From Terrimonas sp964445775 (GTDB lineage: Bacteria; Bacteroidota; Bacteroidia; Chitinophagales; Chitinophagaceae), in assembly GCA_964445775.1 (NCBI GenBank), contig CAYUMH010000038.1, positions 1 through 34,371 of the forward strand: a stretch of DNA of 34,371 nt. The letters are read 5' to 3'. The translations under genes were made by a program, and so were the position numbers. Positions 8,688 to 15,789 of this stretch are shown here, in pieces (position 1 is the first letter of the stretch; every line of letters starts with the position of its first letter). The notes beneath the pieces were generated by a model that did no database searches, was not told the DNA's origin, and saw only the letters and a program-made list of their open reading frames with translations.

Positions 8688-8949
8688 ATGTTACCTGCTG
8701 CAGTTCCCTGATTCCCCCAACCCCAAAGGGGCGGCCGGTTGCGTCGCACACTGCATCGTTCCGTTCGCTACTCAACATGGGGAAAGCATTTTCCCGGCCG
8801 TGGTTGGTGTCTCACGAACCGCCTTCGTCCCAGCCGTGGTTCCTGTCTCACGAACCATCTATTTATCAATTATACCCGAAGAAATGTTTTAAACTGTCTA
8901 AAAGGCCCTGCTAAGCCACAAATGCGGTCAAATTGTCCCATTTATGGCA
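8688..8949. other. Gene-free repeat region between hpt and grpE
   Basis: No gene is supported here: open frames reading through it have no start context, and the grpE frame merely stays open upstream of its ATG. It contains a C/G-rich stretch (CCCCAACCCC followed by GGGG at 8715-8732, resembling the sequence just after the nrdJ terminator) and a tandem pair of the GGTTCGTGAGACA hairpin repeat at 8798-8857. Confidence 0.6.
8798..8857. repeat. Tandem pair of hairpin repeats, GGTTCGTGAGACA family (copies 2 and 3)
   Basis: Two 36-bp-spaced copies begin with GCCGTGGTT at 8798 and 8834. Each contains TGTCTCACGAACC (8808-8820 and 8844-8856), the reverse complement of the arm at 3990-4002. The opposite arms differ (GGTTGGTG and GGTTCCTG), so one arm is invariant and the other drifts. 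Confidence 0.65.
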
Positions 8950-8979
8950 TTGGCAGTATTCTTGACAATTGTACCTTTG
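8950..8979 (+). promoter_or_regulatory. Bacteroidota promoter of grpE
   Basis: TTG at 8950-8952, a 19-base spacer, then TACCTTTG at 8972-8979: a close fit to the -33/-7 consensus. The grpE ATG at 8997 is 17 bases downstream. No CIRCE or other heat-shock inverted repeat was seen. Confidence 0.7.
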
Positions 8980-8996
8980 CAAACAATTTTGAAATT

Positions 8997-9566
8997 ATGG
9001 CAGAAAAAGACATGCAGGAACAACAGGAACCAATGGACAATAATGTGGATATGGGCATTAACGCCGATGAAAACATTGCAGGCACTTCTCATTTAAACGA
9101 CCCCGTAGAAAATATATCGGAGGCCGATAAAATAAAAGCAGAATTGGAGGACGCCAAAGATAAGCACCTGCGCCTGGCGGCCGAGTTTGATAACTTCAGA
9201 CGCCGTACGGCCAAAGAAAGACTGGAACTGATACAAACAGCCGGTAAAGATATTATTACCGATCTGCTGGATGTAATTGACGATATAGAACGTGCCGAAA
9301 AACAACTGGATTCCGCAACCGATGTGGAACAACTGAAACAAGGCGTGGTGCTGGTATTCAACAAGTTTAAAAACGTACTGGCCTCAAAAGGATTAAAAGC
9401 CATGGATGTGGTAGGTAAGGACTTTGATGCCGACCTGCACGAAGCCATTACCGAAATACCGGCGGCAACGGAAGATGCCAAAGGCAAAGTGGCCGACCAG
9501 ATAACCAAAGGTTACTACCTGAACGATAAAATAATCAGGCACGCCAAAGTGGTGGTTGCCAAATAA
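8997..9566 (+). CDS. grpE: Nucleotide exchange factor GrpE
   Basis: Cytoplasmic co-chaperone that releases ADP from DnaK in the DnaK-DnaJ-GrpE folding cycle. The 189-aa product has an acidic disordered N-terminus (about 1-45), a long coiled coil (about 45-90, with LAAEFDNFRRRT, the conserved start of the GrpE fold), and a C-terminal beta-wing domain ending in GYYLNDKIIRHAKVVVAK. The open frame runs upstream to 8739, but ATG 8997 gives the family N-terminus and lies 17 bases from a good promoter. dnaJ follows after a 73-base gap containing a terminator-like hairpin. dnaK is not in the window. Confidence 0.95.
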   Translation: MAEKDMQEQQEPMDNNVDMGINADENIAGTSHLNDPVENISEADKIKAELEDAKDKHLRLAAEFDNFRRRTAKERLELIQTAGKDIITDLLDVIDDIERAEKQLDSATDVEQLKQGVVLVFNKFKNVLASKGLKAMDVVGKDFDADLHEAITEIPAATEDAKGKVADQITKGYYLNDKIIRHAKVVVAK

Positions 9567-9575
9567 AACAGGTTC

Positions 9576-9606
9576 GCGGGCAGTATATCTTATTGCCTGC
9601 TTTTTT
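9576..9606 (+). terminator. Terminator-like hairpin between grpE and dnaJ
   Basis: GCGGGCA (9576-9582) pairs with TGCCTGC (9594-9600, one wobble) around an 11-nt loop, then six T. It could end or attenuate the grpE transcript and set a lower level for dnaJ, or be bypassed. Confidence 0.65.
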
Positions 9607-9639
9607 ATAAATAGTGTAAAGGCCTTTCATTAAACAGAT

Positions 9640-10803
9640 ATGTCAAAAAGAGATTATTACGAAGTATTGGGTGTAAGCAAATCTGCCAGTGCAGACGAAA
9701 TTAAAAAAGCGTACCGCAAGGTGGCTATGCAGTTTCACCCCGATCGTAATCCAGGTGATAAAGCAGCCGAAGAAAAATTTAAAGAAGCGGCTGAGGCCTA
9801 CGAAGTATTAAGCGATGCTGATAAAAAAGCACAGTATGACCGCTTTGGTCATGCCGGTGTGGGCAGTGCCGGCCGTGGTGGTTTTGGCGGCGGTGGCGGC
9901 ATGAACATGGATGATATTTTCAGCCAGTTTGGTGATGTATTTGGCGATGACCTGTTTGGTAACTTTTTTGGCGGCGGCCAGCGCAGGGGCGGCGGACAAC
10001 GTGCCCGCGGTACCCGTGGCAGTAACCTGCGGGTAAAACTGAAACTGACCTACGAAGAAATTGCCAAAGGTGTAACCAAAAACATAAAGGTTAAAAAATA
10101 CATTGGCTGTACCACCTGTGGCGGCAGCGGTGCAAAAGATAAAAACAGTGTGCAAACCTGTAGCTCCTGCGGTGGCAGCGGCCAGGTACGCAAAGTACAA
10201 AATACTTTCCTGGGCCAGATGCAAACCGTAACAACCTGTCCGACCTGTAACGGGGAGGGTAGTACCATTACGGCGAAATGCGGATCCTGCAAAGGTGAGG
10301 GCAGGGTATATGGCGAGGAGACCATCAGTATTGATGTACCGGCCGGTGTACAGGACGGTATGCAGCTGAGTGTTAGTGGCCGTGGCAATGCCGGTGAACG
10401 TGGTGGCAGTGCAGGCGACCTGATCATTTTAATTGAAGAGGAAGCACATAAGGAACTGCAGCGTGATGGCCTGAATGTAGCGTATGACCTGCATATATCA
10501 TTTACCGATGCGGTGTTTGGCGTACAGATTGAAGTGCCTACCATTGATGGCAGGGCCAAGATTAAAATACCCGCCGGTACACAAAGCGGTAAAATACTAC
10601 GCTTAAAAGGTAAAGGTTTCCCGGCGGTACAATCCTACGAAAAAGGTGACCAGCTGATACATGTAAATGTATGGACGCCACAGGAACTGAATACAGAGGA
10701 AAAAGATATGCTGGAAAAACTAAGTCAGTCGCCCAACCTGAAACCCCAGCCCGATAAAAATGAAAAAGGCTTTTTTGATAAAATAAGAGATATGTTCTCT
10801 TAA
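9640..10803 (+). CDS. dnaJ: Chaperone protein DnaJ
   Basis: Cytoplasmic J-domain co-chaperone that delivers unfolded substrates to DnaK and stimulates its ATPase. The 387-aa product is a full type I DnaJ: J domain at 1-70 with the HPD motif at 33-35, a Gly/Phe-rich linker (about 75-135), four CxxCxGxG zinc motifs (157-164, 174-181, 200-207, 214-221), and the C-terminal substrate-binding domains (about 225-360, with DLIILIEEEAHKELQRDG). All key residues are present. It is downstream of grpE on the same strand and ends at a strong palindromic terminator shared with the convergent kduD-like gene. Confidence 0.97.
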   Translation: MSKRDYYEVLGVSKSASADEIKKAYRKVAMQFHPDRNPGDKAAEEKFKEAAEAYEVLSDADKKAQYDRFGHAGVGSAGRGGFGGGGGMNMDDIFSQFGDVFGDDLFGNFFGGGQRRGGGQRARGTRGSNLRVKLKLTYEEIAKGVTKNIKVKKYIGCTTCGGSGAKDKNSVQTCSSCGGSGQVRKVQNTFLGQMQTVTTCPTCNGEGSTITAKCGSCKGEGRVYGEETISIDVPAGVQDGMQLSVSGRGNAGERGGSAGDLIILIEEEAHKELQRDGLNVAYDLHISFTDAVFGVQIEVPTIDGRAKIKIPAGTQSGKILRLKGKGFPAVQSYEKGDQLIHVNVWTPQELNTEEKDMLEKLSQSPNLKPQPDKNEKGFFDKIRDMFS

Positions 10804-10816
10804 GTGTATGATAAAA

Positions 10817-10846
10817 AAGATCCCGGTAGTTAACTACCGGGATCTT
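10817..10846. terminator. Bidirectional terminator between dnaJ and kduD
   Basis: A perfect 30-bp palindrome centred at 10831/10832 (core GTTAAC, arms containing GATCCCGG). On the plus strand TTCTTTT follows; on the minus strand TTTTTTATC follows. It sits between convergent genes and should stop transcription from both sides. Confidence 0.88.
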
Positions 10847-10869
10847 CTTTTATAGCTGATAATTATATT

Positions 10870-11625
10870 TTATCGTGCCATCCAGCCACCGTCTACAAAC
10901 AGTACGGTACCGTTTACATAATTGGCCGCATCCGATGCCAGGAAGGTAACCGGGCCTTTAAAATCTTCCGGTATACCCCAGCGTCCGATAGGAATACGTT
11001 CTAAAATAGATTTACTGCGCTCCGCATCCTCACGTAAAGCCTGGGTATTATTGGTGGCAATATAACCAGGTGCAATACCATTTACATTTACTCCTTTGCT
11101 TCCCCATTCATTGGCAAAAGCACGTACCAGCCCTGCCACGGCCGATTTGGTAGCGGTATAACCAGGTACGTTAATACCACCCTGGAAACTTAATAAGGAG
11201 CAGGTGAAAATAATTTTACCACCGCCTTTCTCTATCATATGTTTACCAAACTCACGGCCTAAAATAAACTGGGCATTCAGGTTAATGTCAACCACTTTAT
11301 CCCAATACTCATCAGGGTGTTCAGCAGCCGGTTTGCGCATAATAATACCGGCGTTATTTACCAGGATATCGATACGCTCGTTTTCGGCCTGCACTTTATT
11401 AATAAATGCATATAATTCAGGACGGTTACCTATATCTACTTTATGGTAAGTGAACTTTCTGCCGGTACCTTCTACCGCAGCTTTAACGGCACTGTAATCT
11501 TCTACAATTGAAGCACCCACAATATCGGCACCTGCTTCGGCCAGGCCAATTGCCATGCCCATACCTAAACCTGTATCGCATCCGGTAACCAGGGCTGTTT
11601 TTCCTGATAAATTAAATAAACTCAT
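10870..11625 (-). CDS. kduD: 2-dehydro-3-deoxy-D-gluconate 5-dehydrogenase (KduD-type SDR)
   Basis: A 251-aa classical short-chain dehydrogenase/reductase. KduD interconverts 2,5-diketo-3-deoxygluconate and 2-keto-3-deoxygluconate with NAD(H) in pectin/alginate uronate breakdown. The N-terminal signature GKTALVTGCDTGLGMGMAIG is characteristic of KduD; the NAG motif (91-93), catalytic S143, Y156 and K160 (YTATK) and the C-terminal VDGGWMAR are present. The usual partners (kduI, kdgK, polysaccharide lyases) are not nearby, so the exact substrate rests on sequence similarity alone. A weak -7-like TATCTTTA lies at 11687-11694 on the minus strand, 61 bases before the ATG. Confidence 0.87.
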   Translation of the reverse strand: MSLFNLSGKTALVTGCDTGLGMGMAIGLAEAGADIVGASIVEDYSAVKAAVEGTGRKFTYHKVDIGNRPELYAFINKVQAENERIDILVNNAGIIMRKPAAEHPDEYWDKVVDINLNAQFILGREFGKHMIEKGGGKIIFTCSLLSFQGGINVPGYTATKSAVAGLVRAFANEWGSKGVNVNGIAPGYIATNNTQALREDAERSKSILERIPIGRWGIPEDFKGPVTFLASDAANYVNGTVLFVDGGWMAR

Positions 11626-11876
11626 TGATGTTTGTTTATGATAAAGAATAATTATGCTTAAAAATGGTGTAGTTGTTTTAAACGCTTAAAGATAAAGGTT
11701 TGTAGGTATTAAACCCACCTTTGCTGTTGACTACATTGGGCAAAATAACCAAATTACCTGTCTTCCGTTTGACAAAAATGTAAAAATAAGCATGGTAAAA
11801 AGTCGGTCTAATTGATTGGTATTTATTGAATTACAATTTAAGCAAACGAATGCACAGTAAAATACTTGCCGATTCA

Positions 11877-11908
11877 TTTGCAAATGACCCTGCTGTGGTT
11901 TACCTTTG
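11877..11908 (+). promoter_or_regulatory. Orphan Bacteroidota promoter motif
   Basis: TTTG (11877-11880), a 20-base spacer, then TACCTTTG (11901-11908) is one of the best promoter matches in the window. The nearest downstream gene starts about 300 bases later (12210), so it would make either a long ompA leader or a small RNA. Confidence 0.45.
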
Positions 11909-12152
11909 CATCCCGTTTAACCGGCCCTTAAAGCAGGAACGATTTTATAAGTATTATTTACAGTTGTATGCAACCAATACCTGTAAGCATCAATCTAAGC
12001 CTCGTATTTGGCAGATTTGTTGCTTATGCGAAATTGGAAAAAACATAACTGCCCAGCCCTCCCCTAACCTCAATTGGCGAAAAGCCAATAACGATTTCTT
12101 TGTTTGTGAAATTTTGTTACAGTGGTTTACTGTACAGCATTGCGGATAAACT

Positions 12153-12174
12153 GTTATAACAGGATTGTTATAAC
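12153..12174. promoter_or_regulatory. Paired GTTATAAC palindromes, possible operator
   Basis: Two identical self-complementary octamers, GTTATAAC at 12153-12160 and 12167-12174, have their centres 14 bp apart, 36 bp before the OmpA start codon. Paired palindromes in this position suggest binding of a dimeric regulator; no regulator gene is adjacent. Confidence 0.4.
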
Positions 12175-12209
12175 CCTATATATCTATTTAATAATTTAAA
12201 AAGAAACAG

Positions 12210-13526
12210 ATGAGAAACAGTTTTCTGTTAGTTGCTTTACTGGCATTTTCCGTTGCCGTGCAAGCACAAAAAAAATCAGCGCTTGGATTTAGTTTTAATG
12301 TAGTGGATTTTGAAACCCCGAACGCTATCAAAAACACTTCGTTCAGTGATGTATTAAAAGGTAAAGACTGGTACAAGTTAAACAACAAGGATTATGGTTT
12401 TTCACTTTACTACTGGAGAGGTCTTGCCAAACAATTAGACCTGTCGGTACGTTACAACGGCCTGTTTAATTCAGACTTTACTTCAACCAACACCAAAGAA
12501 AAAAGTGATTACTCCAATGAGCTGGAAGCTTCTTTACATGCTTATTTACTGAAACCCAGCAGCATTGTTAACCCCTTTATTACTGCCGGTGTAGGCGTAG
12601 GTAATTACTGGAGCGGCGATTTTAAAGGTTATGCACCTTTAGGCGTTGGTTTACAGTTTAACTTATTAGACGAAGCCTATGTGTTTTTACAGGCTAACTA
12701 TCGTGCAAGTTTTGACAACGATAAAGTGCCTAACAACCTGTTTTACTCTTTAGGTGTTGCCCAGTCACTGCTGACTAAAAAAGAACCTAAAGTAATTCCT
12801 CCTCCTCCTGCTCCCGTAGTAGTGGATACTGATAATGATGGCGTAGTGGACAGCCTGGATGCTTGTCCTACAGTTGCCGGTTTAGCTTCTTTACAGGGTT
12901 GTCCTGATAAAGACGGTGACGGTATTGCTGATAAAGACGACAAATGTCCTGATGTAAAAGGTTTGGCTAAATATGGCGGTTGCCCTATTCCTGATACGGA
13001 TAAAGATGGTATCAATGACGAAGAAGATGCCTGCCCTACCGTACCTGGTATAGCTAAATACAAAGGTTGCCCGATACCTGATACCGATAAAGATGGTATT
13101 AATGACGAGGAAGATGCCTGTCCTACCATTCCGGGTGTTGCTGCCAACAGAGGTTGCCCTGAAATTAAGGAAGAGGTGAAAAAGAAAGTAGACTTTGCCG
13201 CCACTAAAATTTTATTTGCTACCGGTAGTTACAAACTGCTGGCCTCATCTAACAAAGGTTTGGACGAAGTAGTGAAAATTTTGAACGAGACCCCTGATTT
13301 GAAATTAAATATTGATGGCCATACCGATAATACCGGTAAAGCTGATAAAAACCAGATTTTAAGTGATAACCGTGCCAATGCCGTGAAAGAATACTTTATT
13401 AAAAAAGGTATTGCTGAAAGCAGGTTAACTGCAGCTGGCCATGGCCAGGATATGCCTGTTGCGGATAATAAAACTGCAGCCGGTCGTCAGAAGAACAGAA
13501 GGGTTGAATTGAAATTGAACTATTAA
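12210..13526 (+). CDS. OmpA family outer-membrane protein with thrombospondin type-3 repeats
   Basis: Links the outer membrane to peptidoglycan. The 438-aa product has a signal peptide (1-19, AVQAQ), an N-terminal beta-barrel-like region (about 20-190), a Pro-rich hinge (IPPPPAPVV), calcium-binding thrombospondin type-3 repeats (about 205-320, units of DTDKDGINDEEDACP type) and a C-terminal OmpA domain (about 325-438) with ILFATGS, the peptidoglycan-binding DGHTDNTG and NRRVELKL. Two adjacent repeat units of 29 aa are nearly identical. It is a single-gene unit bounded by a long hairpin terminator, and paired palindromes precede it. Confidence 0.93.
   Translation: MRNSFLLVALLAFSVAVQAQKKSALGFSFNVVDFETPNAIKNTSFSDVLKGKDWYKLNNKDYGFSLYYWRGLAKQLDLSVRYNGLFNSDFTSTNTKEKSDYSNELEASLHAYLLKPSSIVNPFITAGVGVGNYWSGDFKGYAPLGVGLQFNLLDEAYVFLQANYRASFDNDKVPNNLFYSLGVAQSLLTKKEPKVIPPPPAPVVVDTDNDGVVDSLDACPTVAGLASLQGCPDKDGDGIADKDDKCPDVKGLAKYGGCPIPDTDKDGINDEEDACPTVPGIAKYKGCPIPDTDKDGINDEEDACPTIPGVAANRGCPEIKEEVKKKVDFAATKILFATGSYKLLASSNKGLDEVVKILNETPDLKLNIDGHTDNTGKADKNQILSDNRANAVKEYFIKKGIAESRLTAAGHGQDMPVADNKTAAGRQKNRRVELKLNY
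12984..13157 (+). repeat. Two near-identical 87-bp tandem repeats inside the OmpA gene
   Basis: 12984-13070 and 13071-13157 each encode 29 residues beginning PIPDTDKDGINDEEDACPT. The first ~57 bases differ at only a few, mostly silent, positions; the remainder diverges more. This is the pattern of a fairly recent unit duplication or gene-internal homogenisation. Confidence 0.8.
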
Positions 13527-13537
13527 TTCAACAACAG

Positions 13538-13589
13538 ATAGTAAAATAAAAGCCCTCCTCAACATTGCGGAGGGCTTTTATTTTACTAT
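13538..13589. terminator. Bidirectional terminator between the OmpA and VWA genes
   Basis: A perfect 21-bp stem (13538-13558 with 13569-13589) around a 10-nt loop. The arms have a GCCCTCC core flanked by A- and T-rich ends, so either strand gives a GC stem followed by a U-rich tract. The flanking genes converge here. Confidence 0.88.
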
Positions 13590-13621
13590 ATCTTTTATTC
13601 AATAAGCCATCAATGAACAGG

Positions 13622-15403
13622 CTAATTATCCTCCTGTTTTTTCTTCTTCTTTTTCTTCTGTTTGGTGTACAGCGCTTTTGTTTGGGTAAGCAGGGTTAAA
13701 TAATCTTTTTGCAGGTAATTACCGGCGCCGGCTGCTTCAGTGGCGATCTTAATAATATCATCCCATTTAAGGTGTTTAAAACTGGCAGATTGCCGTAACA
13801 GGCCGGCATACATGATGAGGGAGGAGGCCGTGCGGTAAAAACTATCTACCTTATCAAATGACTGGTAGTTATTGCCGATGATGGTTTTTTGGTATTGTGT
13901 TAACGTATCACCGGTGGCGCGGAAGCTTAACTCTATTTTACCGATATTTTTATCGCCTTTGGCATTGATTAAATTAGTATAGGCTTTGGTGGGTACCAGC
14001 TCAATGGCCGCCACCAGGGAATGGCCCGAGCCTATTTCCCCGCCATCAACAATAGACAGGGTATCGCTGATAGCGCCCAGTTTATTATCAAAGCCCAGCA
14101 GTTTATACTCCTGTACATACTCGGGATCAAAAAACAGGTTGAGGTAAGCATTATCGGCAACCGAGTAAAGGGTTTGGGTAAACTCGGTCATCAGTACTTT
14201 TTCCGCCTCCTGGTAACTGTCCAGGTAGGCAAAATTGCCATTACCCATGCGTGCCAGCAGCTGTATTTTGGAATCTTTATAATTACCCATACCTACGCCC
14301 AGGCAGGTAAGGTAGATGCCTGCCTGTTTGTTTTGGGTGATGAGCATTTCCAGGTCGTCCTCGGTACGCATACCTACATTAAAATCGCCGTCGGTAGCCA
14401 ATACTACCCGGTTATTACCGCCGGGTATAAAATGCCGCTTGGCAATATTATAGGCCAGCTGTATACCCGACTGGCCGGGCGTATAACCACCCGGCGTTAG
14501 TTCATCAATAGCTTTATAAATTTTATCTTTTTCGCCACCGCTGGTGGTTTGTAACATAACACCGGTAACACCACCATATACTACAATGGTTACAGAATCC
14601 TGGGCACGCAGGTTACTGGTGAGTAGTTTAAAGGCCGATTGTAATAAAGGCAGGCGGTTGGCCATATCCATGGAAGCCGATATATCGATAAGGAAAACGA
14701 GTTGTGTTTGCGGCAGGTGGGCAACATCCAGTTTTTTGGCTTTTAAATTCACAAAACAAAGCTGGTTGTTTTTATTCCAGGGGCAATCGGTAAGTTGGGT
14801 AGTAACCGCCATGGTTGCCGTTTGCAGGCTGTCGTTATTATTTAAATTAAAATAGTTTAATAACTCCTCGGTACGAACCGCATCTGGTGGTACGGTGCTG
14901 CCCGTATTAACAAAGCGGCGTATATTACTGTAGGAAGCTTTATCTACATGCAGGGCAAGGCCGGTATTAGGATAAGCCTGTGTATTGATAAAACCGTTTT
15001 CTACCAGGCTGGCATAGGTTTCTTCGCCGGCAAACCATTTTTTCTGATCACGGCGGGCCAGGCCTGCGGTAAAGGATGCCAGCTTGGGCACATTGGTATT
15101 GCTGATTTTGCCCGTAGCGGCTTTTAATTTAACACTGGCATATTTATCGGCATCCAGGTATAATAACACTTCTATATAACCGGGTAAGGAGAATAGAAAG
15201 CTATCCTTTTGCTGGGTTTGTATAATACCAAAAGTGCCGGCGCCGCCGGATTTATACGTGTACCCCGTTCGTTTATTCAGGATGGTGACATTTTGCAGGG
15301 CTTTGCCGCTTTCATCCTTCACCTCACCACGCAGGTAATGGGACTGGCTGTTGCCTGTAAACAGCAACCCGAAGCAGCATAATATAATAAGGGCAAGTTT
15401 CAA
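13622..15403 (-). CDS. YfbK-like von Willebrand factor A domain protein
   Basis: A 593-aa exported protein of unknown role. It has a signal peptide (1-20), a carboxypeptidase-regulatory-like beta domain (about 24-95), the YfbK N-terminal region (about 125-215, with DKASYSNIRRF and AVRTEELLNYF), a VWA domain (about 233-410) with an intact metal-ion site DISAS at 240-244, and the C-terminal YfbK domain (to about 580). It ends with a run of lysines (KQKKKKKKKQ). The start appears to be TTG 15403, since no ATG fits before the signal peptide; a -7-like TACCTTTT lies at 15420-15427 on the minus strand. VWA domains mediate metal-dependent protein contacts; the partner is unknown. Monocistronic. Confidence 0.85.
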   Translation of the reverse strand: MKLALIILCCFGLLFTGNSQSHYLRGEVKDESGKALQNVTILNKRTGYTYKSGGAGTFGIIQTQQKDSFLFSLPGYIEVLLYLDADKYASVKLKAATGKISNTNVPKLASFTAGLARRDQKKWFAGEETYASLVENGFINTQAYPNTGLALHVDKASYSNIRRFVNTGSTVPPDAVRTEELLNYFNLNNNDSLQTATMAVTTQLTDCPWNKNNQLCFVNLKAKKLDVAHLPQTQLVFLIDISASMDMANRLPLLQSAFKLLTSNLRAQDSVTIVVYGGVTGVMLQTTSGGEKDKIYKAIDELTPGGYTPGQSGIQLAYNIAKRHFIPGGNNRVVLATDGDFNVGMRTEDDLEMLITQNKQAGIYLTCLGVGMGNYKDSKIQLLARMGNGNFAYLDSYQEAEKVLMTEFTQTLYSVADNAYLNLFFDPEYVQEYKLLGFDNKLGAISDTLSIVDGGEIGSGHSLVAAIELVPTKAYTNLINAKGDKNIGKIELSFRATGDTLTQYQKTIIGNNYQSFDKVDSFYRTASSLIMYAGLLRQSASFKHLKWDDIIKIATEAAGAGNYLQKDYLTLLTQTKALYTKQKKKKKKKQEDN

Positions 15404-15478
15404 AACCGTACAACAAATTAAAAGGTAAAAAAGGCGTTATGCCTGATGCCCTGTTATGGAACAATGGGTGAGGGATAG

Positions 15479-15535
15479 CAGCGGATAGCCCGGAGCCACG
15501 AGGAACGAGTGGCGAGGACTTGCAGCGGATAGCCC
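15479..15535. repeat. Intergenic repeat, paired GCAGCGGATAGCCCG
   Basis: The 15-mer GCAGCGGATAGCCCG occurs at about 15478-15492 and 15522-15536, enclosing a GCCAC/GTGGC hairpin (15495-15513). Degenerate relatives lie at 31839-31913. As I recall, elements with a CGGATAGCCCG motif are common between genes in Bacteroidota genomes; this could not be checked here. Confidence 0.6.
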
Positions 15536-15537
15536 GA

Positions 15538-15616
15538 CCCCGGTTTAGTAACGAAGGACTGAGGAGTAAATTGCTCTGTTGTTTACGAAAAAAGCCTCAG
15601 TGATTTGTTACCGGGG
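15538..15616. other. Extended imperfect hairpin
   Basis: CCCCGGT (15538-15544) pairs with ACCGGGG (15610-15616), and further in ACTGAGG (15558-15564) pairs with CCTCAGT (15595-15601) around a 30-base loop. No T-run follows. It adjoins the GCAGCGGATAGCCCG repeat and may be part of the same element. Confidence 0.45.
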
Positions 15617-15774
15617 GCACCCCAAAAATAACGCAGCATGGTGTACATAACCGGTTAGTCGTAGGTATGGAAGGCGACACTAACATACTACTATATTTTT
15701 ACAAATCATAATCGGGGGCCGGATAAGGTGTTCTGCGGCTGATAATTGCTTTTTCAATTGCCCGGTAAGCGTGT

Positions 15775-15782
15775 TATCTTTG
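15775..15782 (+). promoter_or_regulatory. -7 promoter element of the rRNA methyltransferase gene
   Basis: TATCTTTG matches TAnnTTTG exactly and ends only 7 bases before the ATG at 15790, implying a leaderless or nearly leaderless mRNA. Confidence 0.6.
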
Positions 15783-15789
15783 CGGCCGC

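Larger units (their letters stand above)
11626..12209. other. Gene-free divergent region between kduD and the OmpA gene
   Basis: About 580 bases with no convincing gene. A plus-strand open frame from TTG 11826 to 12149 begins with residues reminiscent of a GNAT acetyltransferase N-terminus (ILADSFANDPAVVYL) and then loses any family resemblance, so it may be a decayed gene or chance. The region also holds a good promoter motif (11877-11908), an ATTGGC/GCCAAT hairpin with a GAAAA loop (12073-12089), and two GTTATAAC palindromes (12153-12160, 12167-12174) just before the OmpA gene. Confidence 0.55.
15404..15789. other. Gene-free divergent region with dispersed repeat and long hairpin
   Basis: No gene is supported. 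15479-15535 carries a repeat pair (GCAGCGGATAGCCCG twice), 15538-15616 can fold into an extended hairpin, and 15775-15782 is the promoter of the rRNA methyltransferase. Confidence 0.6.

Noticed and set aside
8671..8892. Plus-strand open frames after hpt
   Set aside because: They start inside the hpt terminator or the repeat region and encode no recognisable protein; the longer one is only the upstream extension of grpE.
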